Translations under genes and position numbers: made by a program | Part shown: positions 6,523-11,705 of the stretch, piece after piece | Layout of the letters: every line of letters starts with the position of its first letter | Position numbering within the stretch: position 1 is the stretch's first letter | Assembly (NCBI GenBank): GCA_900319615.1 | Contig: ONPE01000058.1 | Location: 1 to 11,705, forward strand | Source: an uncultured Eubacteriales bacterium | GTDB taxonomy: Bacteria > Bacillota > Clostridia > Oscillospirales > Acutalibacteraceae | Length of the DNA: 11,705 bases | Reading direction: 5' to 3' | The notes under the pieces: generated by a model | What the model was told of the DNA's origin: nothing | Seen by the model: only the letters and a program-made list of their open reading frames with translations | The model's database searches: none

Positions 6523-7200
6523 TTATTTGCTTTTTCGATAGAAGCCTTTCCAGAATTTGCTGCCCTTTTCATCGGCTTCGTCATCATCTTCATCTACATC
6601 TCCGTCCAGCTTGCGGAAAACTCCGTTCAAAAGCAGAATGTTCACAAAGCACGGGAGAGAGAAGCCGAACAGTATAAGTATCGGGAATCCGAACTTATAG
6701 TATGTGATACACAAAAACCATAACCCGACCGCGCATACCACCATGAACAGCGTGCGGGGGAAGTTCCCCACAGCGAGCAGGGCGGCGTTTTTCAGCGTGC
6801 CGCCGAAGGTGTTCTCATAGCGCGCGAGCAAGCCGAACGCATAGAAGGATATCGCGAGTATGATGATCCCTATGGCGATGATGCCCACCCGCATCGGCGG
6901 TATATAGGCGACTGCGGCGAGGTAGTCTACATACAGGATGGCGGCTGATAAAATGAGTATCAGCCCCAGCAGAAGACCTTGCTTGAAGTTAGCCTTGAAG
7001 GATTGGAAGTACGGTTTTACGGTGTAGCCCTCTTCTCCGCGAACGATGTGAATGACGATATCGTTCATGGCTGTGACGGCAGGCCCCATCGTTATCAGGG
7101 GCAGACTTAGCACTAAGGTAAGCAGATTCAGGATAAGAAGATCAGCCGCGATGGTCAGAGCCTTCATGATAGGGCTGTCTGATCTGAATAATTTTCTCAT
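6523..7200 (-). CDS. DUF624 (YesL-like) membrane protein
   Basis: Integral membrane protein of 225 aa with about five hydrophobic segments (14-38, 74-98, 103-127, 147-168, 172-194). The N-terminal pattern (short basic start, LTLVLSLPLITMGPA, then a soluble stretch) is that of the YesL/DUF624 family. The biochemical role is unknown; members commonly sit beside sugar ABC importers in Bacillota, so an accessory role in uptake or its control is inferred. The C-terminus carries an acidic run (GDVDEDDDEADE, 200-211) followed by a basic, aromatic end (KFWKGFYRKSK). The start is well supported: AGGAGG (7215-7210) lies 9 nt upstream of the ATG. It follows permease 2 after a 144-bp gap with strong RNA structure and precedes GH32 by 40 nt. 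Confidence 0.85.
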   Translation of the reverse strand: MRKLFRSDSPIMKALTIAADLLILNLLTLVLSLPLITMGPAVTAMNDIVIHIVRGEEGYTVKPYFQSFKANFKQGLLLGLILILSAAILYVDYLAAVAYIPPMRVGIIAIGIIILAISFYAFGLLARYENTFGGTLKNAALLAVGNFPRTLFMVVCAVGLWFLCITYYKFGFPILILFGFSLPCFVNILLLNGVFRKLDGDVDEDDDEADEKGSKFWKGFYRKSK

Positions 7201-7242
7201 CCGGCGGAACCTCCTAAAAGTTTTTGATTTTTCTCTCCCCGG

Positions 7243-7310
7243 AGTATACGCCGGCTAATCAGGTATAAAGATACCGGCGGGGTCGGATTCCGAGTTAACC
7301 GGCGTGTACC
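7243..7310 (-). promoter_or_regulatory. Three-way-junction RNA structure between permease 2 and DUF624
   Basis: On the minus-strand RNA, 7310-7295 pairs with 7258-7243 (15 of 16 positions, two G-U, one C-A mismatch). Inside lie two small perfect hairpins: UCGG/CCGA (7293-7283) and GGUAU/AUACC with a CUUU loop (7275-7262). No T-tract follows, so it is not a classical terminator. It may set mRNA decay or relative expression of the upstream transporter and downstream genes, or be a mobile palindromic repeat. Structure was read by eye. Confidence 0.5.
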
Positions 7311-7344
7311 CATAGGGGAAAGGAAATCAGGAAAAAAATGAATA

Positions 7345-8199
7345 TTATCCTTTAACAGCGCCGGAGGTAACGCCCTCGACAATGTAGCGCTGCAGGAATA
7401 CGTACAGTATAAGTATCGGCAGCATGGCGAGCAGCAGGGCAGCCATGATAAGACCGATATCGGTAGAGTATGTGCCGTAGAAAGCCTGTGTAGCTATCGG
7501 GATCGTGTACAGATTCTTCTTCTTGAGTACCAGGCTGGGCAGGAGATAGTCGTTCCAGAACGCCATGGCGTTGATGATGCCGACGGTAGCGACTGTGGGC
7601 TTGAGCAGGGGGAAGACGACCTTCCAGTAGGTCTGCCATCGGTTGCAGCCGTCGATCGTCGCCGCCTCCTCAAGCTCTAGTGGGATGTTCGTTTTTATCG
7701 ACCCGTGGAACATGAATACCGCCATCGACATCGAGAAGCCGACGTGCATAAGTATAAGCGTGATGCGCGAGTTGAGTATGCCGCCGTATACGGATACCAG
7801 CGGTACCATCAGTACCTGGAACGGGATGACCATCGAAGCGATCATCAGCGAGAATATCATCGTACACAGCTTCCATCTTCCGTTACGCACGATGACGAAC
7901 GCCGTCATAGAGGAGAGGACGATGGTGAATACCGTAGCGCAGATGGTTATGATAAGGGAGTTTCCGAAGACCGTCCAGAAGTTCATCTTCTTCATGGCTT
8001 CGGGGAAGTTTTTGAGTGTAAATCCGTGGGCGCCTATCAGCGACAGCGGATCTACCGTGATGTCGGCTTTATCCTTGAATACGTTGATGATGACAAGGAA
8101 GAACGGGAAGATGAAGCATATGAAAAGTACTAAGAGCACGATCCACATGATCACATGAGATATCTTTTTCCTTCTGGCAGCTTTTTCGTTTTCACTCAT
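7345..8199 (-). CDS. Carbohydrate ABC transporter permease 2 (MalG type)
   Basis: Inner-membrane subunit of 284 aa forming the translocation path together with permease 1. It has the MalG-group layout: a first TM segment (15-40), an extracytoplasmic loop (about 41-74), then the core TM segments. The cytoplasmic EAA loop is clear: ELEEAATIDGCNRWQTYWKV (175-194) followed by VFPLLKP; it docks on the ATPase. The C-terminus QRYIVEGVTSGAVKG (270-284) is characteristic of this subfamily. Its ATG shares one base with the TAA of permease 1 (TAATG), a sign of translational coupling, and a GGGGAGG ribosome binding site lies 10 nt upstream inside the permease 1 gene. The 144-bp gap after it breaks the otherwise tight arrangement. 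Confidence 0.95.
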   Translation of the reverse strand: MSENEKAARRKKISHVIMWIVLLVLFICFIFPFFLVIINVFKDKADITVDPLSLIGAHGFTLKNFPEAMKKMNFWTVFGNSLIITICATVFTIVLSSMTAFVIVRNGRWKLCTMIFSLMIASMVIPFQVLMVPLVSVYGGILNSRITLILMHVGFSMSMAVFMFHGSIKTNIPLELEEAATIDGCNRWQTYWKVVFPLLKPTVATVGIINAMAFWNDYLLPSLVLKKKNLYTIPIATQAFYGTYSTDIGLIMAALLLAMLPILILYVFLQRYIVEGVTSGAVKG

Positions 8200-9059
8200 T
8201 ACGCTTCAACCTCCCCTCGCTTACCGATGAGAACCTGAGTCACGCCTACGATAGCGCAGACAGCGAAGAGGATGACCGCCTCGGACTGACCCAAGCCGTA
8301 GTTCTTGTAGGTGAATGCCTGATTGTATACGTGCATCGCAGCCATGACCGACGTGTTGAACGGGTCGCCCTTTGTCAGGGAGAGGTTTACGTCGTATACA
8401 ACGAAGCAGCGGGTGATGCTCAGGAAGATGCACTGAACGAAGCTCGAGCGCATCAGCGGGATGGTTACGTTTCTCATAGCCTGTGCGGATGTGCAGCCGT
8501 CGATACGCGACGCCTCTTCAACATCCTTGGATACGCTCATGAAGCCCGCAACATAGATAAGCATCATGTAGCCCGCATACTGCCACACCGATACGATGAT
8601 GAGGCAGAACATAGCTCCTTCGGTGCTTGCAAGCAGAGAGGAACCGCCGAAGATCGCGACAAAAGCACGATTGAAAACGAACTTCCATACGTAACCGAGT
8701 ACGATACCGCCGATGAGGTTCGGTACGAAGAAGCCGGAACGGAAGAAGTTCTGACCCTTGATGCCCCTCGTTACGAGGAACGCGAGGGCAAAGGACATGA
8801 TGTTGATAAGGACGACTGCGAATACGGAGTAGATGACCGTACGGAGCATCGCCTTCCAGTAATCGGCGTCGCTGAACGCCGCAGCGAAATTCTGCAGGCC
8901 GACAAAGGTCTTTGTGGCGCTTACGCCGTCCCAGCTGGTCAGGGTAAGATAAAGACCGTATATGAACGGAACGATAACTACAGCAAGAAACAGTATCGTA
9001 CCGGGACCTGCGAATATCAGGTATTGTTCTATCTTATAGGACAACTTATTTTGTTTCAT
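8199..9059 (-). CDS. Carbohydrate ABC transporter permease 1 (MalF type)
   Basis: Inner-membrane subunit of 286 aa, partner of permease 2. Six hydrophobic segments are visible (about 13-38, 73-98, 109-129, 149-172, 205-225, 260-278), with the EAA loop at 180-204 (VEEASRIDGCTSAQAMRNV then TIPLM). It belongs to the UgpA/MsmF-like group of sugar permeases. ATG 9059 was preferred over an in-frame TTG at 9065; the ribosome binding site is weak for both (GGAATG about 7-13 nt upstream). It lies 172 nt after the binding-protein stop, separated by two hairpins, so it is probably transcribed at lower levels by read-through. Its stop overlaps the start of permease 2. Confidence 0.94.
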   Translation of the reverse strand: MKQNKLSYKIEQYLIFAGPGTILFLAVVIVPFIYGLYLTLTSWDGVSATKTFVGLQNFAAAFSDADYWKAMLRTVIYSVFAVVLINIMSFALAFLVTRGIKGQNFFRSGFFVPNLIGGIVLGYVWKFVFNRAFVAIFGGSSLLASTEGAMFCLIIVSVWQYAGYMMLIYVAGFMSVSKDVEEASRIDGCTSAQAMRNVTIPLMRSSFVQCIFLSITRCFVVYDVNLSLTKGDPFNTSVMAAMHVYNQAFTYKNYGLGQSEAVILFAVCAIVGVTQVLIGKRGEVEA

Positions 9060-9102
9060 ACACAAAATTCATTCCATTCTGCCGCTTTGCTGTAAAGGGC
9101 TC

Positions 9103-9144
9103 ACCGGTCACAGACCGAAGTTTTATCATGTAAAACCGACCGGT
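9103..9144 (-). other. Second hairpin in the binding-protein/permease gap
   Basis: The palindromic hexamer ACCGGT occurs at 9103-9108 and 9139-9144 and can pair with itself across a GTTTTA/TAAAAC stem (9120-9125 with 9131-9136, 5-nt loop). It lies between the terminator-like hairpin and the permease 1 start. It could block 3' decay or limit read-through; no function is shown. Confidence 0.4.
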
Positions 9145-9187
9145 AAAAATAAGAAGAGGGCGTCCCCAAGCGGCCTGTGGACGCCCC
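9145..9187 (-). terminator. Terminator-like hairpin after the solute-binding gene (attenuator)
   Basis: GGGCGTCC and GGACGCCC form a perfect 8-bp stem (9186-9179 with 9165-9158) with a 13-nt loop. On the minus strand it is followed by TCTTCTTATTTTT (9157-9145). In ABC importer operons a partial terminator here is a known way to make much more binding protein than permease. Because the permeases have no clear promoter of their own, read-through is expected. Confidence 0.7.
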
Positions 9188-9231
9188 TTCAATTAATTAT
9201 GGAACGTCAGCAACTGAGTAGCTGTCAGAGC

Positions 9232-10500
9232 TTAGTGAGCTCCGACCTCAGCGGTTGACCAATATTCTGTGATCTCAGCAGCAAACTGTGCACGATCGAT
9301 CTCGTTAGCCAGATACTTCTGGAAGATAGCGCCGCACTTTGCATAGTGATCGTCGGGGAGATAGTTGTAGTTGGGGATCAGAGCGCCTGCATCTGCATAC
9401 TTCTTGACAGAAGCGCCGAGCGGATCCTTAACTGCAAGAGTGATGTTGGAGTAAGCGGGAACGAGAGCGCACTGGTTAACGATGAAGTCCTGACCTGCCT
9501 CGTCATATACGAGCCAGTTGAGGAAGTCCTTCGCAGCCTGACGCTGTTCGTCGGAGGTGTTCTCGGAGGAGTCGATGAAGAAGTACTTGGAACCGCCGCC
9601 TACGAGCTTGTCGGAAGAACCGTCGTCAACATCGTTGGGAACAGGCATGATACCCATGTTCTCGGAGTACTGATAAGCGTTGATTACAGACCAATCCCAG
9701 TTGCCGCCGAACATGAGGCCGATCTCGCCTTCTGCGAGCTTCTGCTCTGTTACTTCGCGCTCTGCGGAGATAGCAGCGTCCTTAGCATAGTTGTTAGCCT
9801 TGAGGACGTCGAAGGTGTCCATAAGAGCGTTGAACTTAGCGTCGTCTGCGAGCTTGATGGAGCCGTCCTTGATGCCCTTGATGAAAGCATCGGGATCGCT
9901 CTGCTGCTCGTAAACCTCTGCGAGGTAGTGAGCTGCCAGAGACCAGTCTTCCTTCATGACGCCTGTGCCGCACTTCTCAGCGATAGCCTGGAGGTCGGCT
10001 GTCTTCTTGATGCTGGTGGGATCAAAGTCTGCGCCGGTTGCCTTCTTGATAGCGTCGGCGTTGTAGATGATGCCGCGAGCCTCGACGCATACGGGGAAGC
10101 CGTAGGTCTTGCCGTCGATAGCGATAGCCTGAGTTGTATCCTTGACCCAATCCTGATCGGAAAGATCAACAGCGTGATCGGCTGCGAGGGAGTAAACGTC
10201 CTTAGCGTCGACCATGGAGATGGTGTAGGGATCGTTGGATGCATAACGGGTGGACAGGTGAGCTGCAACTGTATCGGAGGAATAGTAAACCTCGAGGTCT
10301 ACGCCTTTTTCCTCAGAATACTTCTTAGCCATTTCTTCCATCTGGCTCTGGATCTCCATCTTGGAGTTGAAGATGGTGATCGCTACTTTCTTACCGCCGG
10401 AGGAGGAGCCTCCGTCACCGCTGTTGCCGCCGCCCGAGCAGGCTGCTAAGCCAAGTACGAGGACGAGTGCTAATAGGATTGCTAATACTCTCTTTTTCAT
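9232..10500 (-). CDS. Sugar ABC transporter solute-binding lipoprotein
   Basis: Extracellular lipid-anchored receptor of 422 aa that captures the sugar and delivers it to the permeases. The signal peptide has basic residues KKR, a hydrophobic core and the lipobox LAAC (18-21), with C21 as the lipidated residue, followed by a Gly/Ser-rich linker (22-36). The mature part has the family 1 sugar-binding pattern, including YGFPVCVEARGIIYN (133-147) and EGEIGLMFGGNWDWS (257-271); the Trp pair there is the type often stacking on sugars. Specificity cannot be read from sequence, but the neighbours point to sucrose or fructo-oligosaccharides. ATG 10500 was chosen because AAGGA lies 8 nt upstream; ATG 10506 is only 2 nt away. 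It is the first gene behind the main promoter and operator. Confidence 0.94.
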   Translation of the reverse strand: MKKRVLAILLALVLVLGLAACSGGGNSGDGGSSSGGKKVAITIFNSKMEIQSQMEEMAKKYSEEKGVDLEVYYSSDTVAAHLSTRYASNDPYTISMVDAKDVYSLAADHAVDLSDQDWVKDTTQAIAIDGKTYGFPVCVEARGIIYNADAIKKATGADFDPTSIKKTADLQAIAEKCGTGVMKEDWSLAAHYLAEVYEQQSDPDAFIKGIKDGSIKLADDAKFNALMDTFDVLKANNYAKDAAISAEREVTEQKLAEGEIGLMFGGNWDWSVINAYQYSENMGIMPVPNDVDDGSSDKLVGGGSKYFFIDSSENTSDEQRQAAKDFLNWLVYDEAGQDFIVNQCALVPAYSNITLAVKDPLGASVKKYADAGALIPNYNYLPDDHYAKCGAIFQKYLANEIDRAQFAAEITEYWSTAEVGAH

Positions 10501-10518
10501 GTGCATTTTCCTTTCTTT

Positions 10519-10544
10519 GTTTGAGTTTTGCGTTTGAGTTTTGC
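10519..10544. repeat. Perfect 13-bp tandem duplication in the leader
   Basis: GTTTGAGTTTTGC occurs twice head to tail (10519-10531 and 10532-10544) in the untranslated leader of the binding-protein gene, about 5 nt upstream of its ribosome binding site region. It may have arisen by slippage and would lengthen an unstructured, A/C-rich stretch in the mRNA. Confidence 0.9.
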
Positions 10545-10596
10545 GTGTATCGCGTCCGACATATGCACCGATCGTCTGCTTCTGCCCGGAGCAGTA

Positions 10597-10612
10597 TGTA
10601 AAACGTTTTACA
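10597..10612. promoter_or_regulatory. LacI-family operator O1 (perfect 16-bp palindrome)
   Basis: TGTAAAACGTTTTACA is fully symmetric around a central CG, the layout of LacI-family operators, where a hinge-helix leucine enters the central CG step. It lies about 18-33 bp downstream of the predicted start of the binding-protein transcript, a position suited to blocking transcription. The divergent LacI gene is the obvious candidate binder. Confidence 0.8.
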
Positions 10613-10636
10613 CAATTACGTTTTCAGCGTGGTTAA

Positions 10637-10665
10637 AGTATAGCACCAAAGCGAAAGTGTGTCAA
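10637..10665 (-). promoter_or_regulatory. Main promoter of the transporter/catabolic genes
   Basis: On the minus strand a perfect TTGACA (10665-10660), a 17-nt spacer and TATACT (10642-10637) give a near-consensus sigma-70 promoter. Transcription should begin near 10630, leaving a leader of about 130 nt. The -35 box is half of an inverted repeat TGTCAA-ATCG-TTGACA (10675-10660). A promoter this strong would need repression, consistent with O1 just downstream. Confidence 0.85.
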
Positions 10666-10751
10666 CGATTTGACAAGTTTTTTTGCTCATAGTTGGCATT
10701 TTTGTGAGATAGCACATAAAACATAACCGATTTTGTGTATTTTGACATAAG

Positions 10752-10765
10752 GTTAAACGTTTTAC
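10752..10765. promoter_or_regulatory. LacI-family operator O2
   Basis: GTTAAACGTTTTAC differs from the core of O1 (GTAAAACGTTTTAC) at one base. Its centre is 154 bp from that of O1. It overlaps a second perfect palindrome, TTTTACGTAAAA (10760-10771). It lies between a TTGACA (10742-10747) and a TAAAAT (10767-10772) on the plus strand, so it could autoregulate the LacI gene. Confidence 0.7.
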
Positions 10766-10814
10766 GTAAAATTTAGATTTTTTGTCAAAAAGCCTTTATT
10801 TTTGTATTGTTATC

Positions 10815-10823
10815 TGCTATAAT
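10815..10823 (+). promoter_or_regulatory. Extended -10 promoter for the LacI-family gene
   Basis: TGCTATAAT (TG-N-TATAAT) is an extended -10 element. Only a weak -35 (TTTATT, 10795-10800) lies 17 nt upstream. The transcript would start near 10830, with a leader of about 42 nt. An alternative TTGACA-19-TAAAAT pair (10742-10772) has an overlong spacer and surrounds O2. Confidence 0.55.
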
Positions 10824-10871
10824 ATAACCGCACGATACCCGTTAATTATTATTACGGAAAGGTGAACGGAT

Positions 10872-11705
10872 ATGAAAACCGACTCAACTCCTACCATGAA
10901 GGACGTCGCGCAGGAATGCGGACTCTCCCTCGCTACCGTATCCAAGGTCATCAACGGTCTGCCCGTCGGCAAAAAGAGCCGTGAGCGCGTAGAGGCTGCC
11001 ATAGACAAGCTGGGCTATCAGGTGAACGCCTACGCCCGCGCATTAAAAAGCAGCAAGACCTACACCGTGGCTCTGGTCATGCCCTCGCTGAAGCATCCGT
11101 TTTTTGCGAATCTGACCGACGAGCTCACCAAGAGCCTGATGAACAGAGGCTATCGCTCGATACTGATGATAACGAACTATGACCACGAGGCTGAGCAAAA
11201 GAGCTTTTCTCTGGTGCGCAGCAACAAGATGGACGGAGTCATCGCCCTGACCTACAGCCCCAACCTCGAGGTCGGCGAATCCATCCCCATCGTCACCATC
11301 GACCGCCATCTCGACGCCGGCATCCCCTGCGTATCCTCCGATAATTTCAGAGGAGGAGAGCTCGCCGCAGGGAAGCTGATAGAGCTCGGCTGCAAAAAGC
11401 TCCTGTTCATGCGCATCACCTCAAGGATACAGGGCGAGCCCAACAAGCGCTGCGCAGGCTTCGAGAGCGTTTGTCAGATGAATAATGTAGACTACGATAC
11501 GCTGCTCTTCACCGACGACGAACCTGAGGAGCCGATCTACAATTTGCTCGAGGAGTATATCTCTGACGGCAGTTTCAGATATGACGGAATCTTCTGCAAC
11601 TCAGACATCATGGCGAGCAAGGTCATCGGCTTTTTGAGGGAGAGGGGGATAGATATCCCCGGTCAGGTGCAGATCATCGGCTACGACGGCATCATCGACA
11701 GCTAT
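10872..11705 (+). CDS. LacI-family transcriptional regulator (3' end cut by window)
   Basis: Predicted sugar-responsive repressor; 278 codons are visible with no stop, so roughly 50-60 residues of the usual 330-340 are missing beyond the edge. The N-terminal helix-turn-helix is MKDVAQECGLSLATVSKVIN (9-28), followed by the hinge helix NAYARALKSS (52-61) with L58 as the expected intercalating leucine. The periplasmic-binding-protein-like effector domain starts at about 64 (YTVALVMPSLKHPFF), with SSDNFRGGELA (155-165) and IIGYDG (268-273) as typical family stretches. AAAGGTG (10858-10864) lies 7 nt before the ATG. It is divergent from the transporter genes, which usually marks the local regulator; AACGTT-centred palindromes O1 and O2 fit this family. 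The inducer is unknown, probably sucrose or a fructose derivative. Confidence 0.93.
   Translation, partial: MKTDSTPTMKDVAQECGLSLATVSKVINGLPVGKKSRERVEAAIDKLGYQVNAYARALKSSKTYTVALVMPSLKHPFFANLTDELTKSLMNRGYRSILMITNYDHEAEQKSFSLVRSNKMDGVIALTYSPNLEVGESIPIVTIDRHLDAGIPCVSSDNFRGGELAAGKLIELGCKKLLFMRITSRIQGEPNKRCAGFESVCQMNNVDYDTLLFTDDEPEEPIYNLLEEYISDGSFRYDGIFCNSDIMASKVIGFLRERGIDIPGQVQIIGYDGIIDSY

Noticed and set aside
10597..10612. O1 as a CcpA catabolite-repression (cre) site
   Set aside because: Its half-sites are one base further apart than the 14-bp cre consensus, and a divergent LacI gene is a better candidate. Cross-binding by CcpA is not excluded.

Overview
The window is a carbohydrate-uptake and catabolism locus. 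It fits a gut or rumen Bacillota (Clostridia), and a Ruminococcus-like bacterium is the best guess. The reasons are an ABC importer with an MsmX/UgpC-type ATPase and no PTS, a lipoprotein signal of Gram-positive type, GGAGG-type ribosome binding sites, consensus TTGACA/TATAAT promoters and a DUF624 (YesL) membrane protein. This is inferred from gene content; no rRNA or marker gene is present, so the species is not claimed.

Layout, right to left. A LacI-family regulator (10872 to the right edge, + strand, cut by the window) is divergent from eight minus-strand genes. The 10501-10871 region between them holds a strong promoter for the transporter genes (TTGACA-17-TATACT), a perfect 16-bp palindrome just downstream of it, a second near-identical palindrome near the regulator promoter, and a 13-bp tandem duplication in the leader. 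The minus-strand genes in transcription order are: solute-binding lipoprotein (9232-10500), a terminator-like hairpin, permease 1 and permease 2 (overlapping by 1 nt), DUF624 protein, GH32 beta-fructosidase, a 209-bp gap, ABC ATPase, a repeat-rich gap, PfkB-type fructokinase, and a GH13 amylosucrase-type enzyme, closed by a terminator at 422-458. Beyond it, a promoter, a folded leader and a ribosome binding site lead to the first three codons of another minus-strand gene at the left edge.

How the genes work together (inference from families). The ABC importer brings in sucrose or short fructo-oligosaccharides without phosphorylating them. GH32, which has no signal peptide, hydrolyses fructosyl bonds in the cytoplasm. 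The GH13_4 enzyme splits sucrose by transferring glucose to an alpha-1,4-glucan, or to water, and releases fructose. Fructokinase phosphorylates the fructose from both routes. The LacI protein probably represses the set through the AACGTT-centred palindromes.

Points of interest are the two parallel sucrose-splitting enzymes, an abnormal C-terminal extension on the ATPase next to a head-to-head palindromic repeat pair, a possible three-way-junction RNA between permease 2 and DUF624, and the structured leader of the left-edge gene. I see no phage, CRISPR, transposase or tRNA. Nothing here is clearly an undescribed system; the novelty lies in gene combination and RNA/DNA structure.
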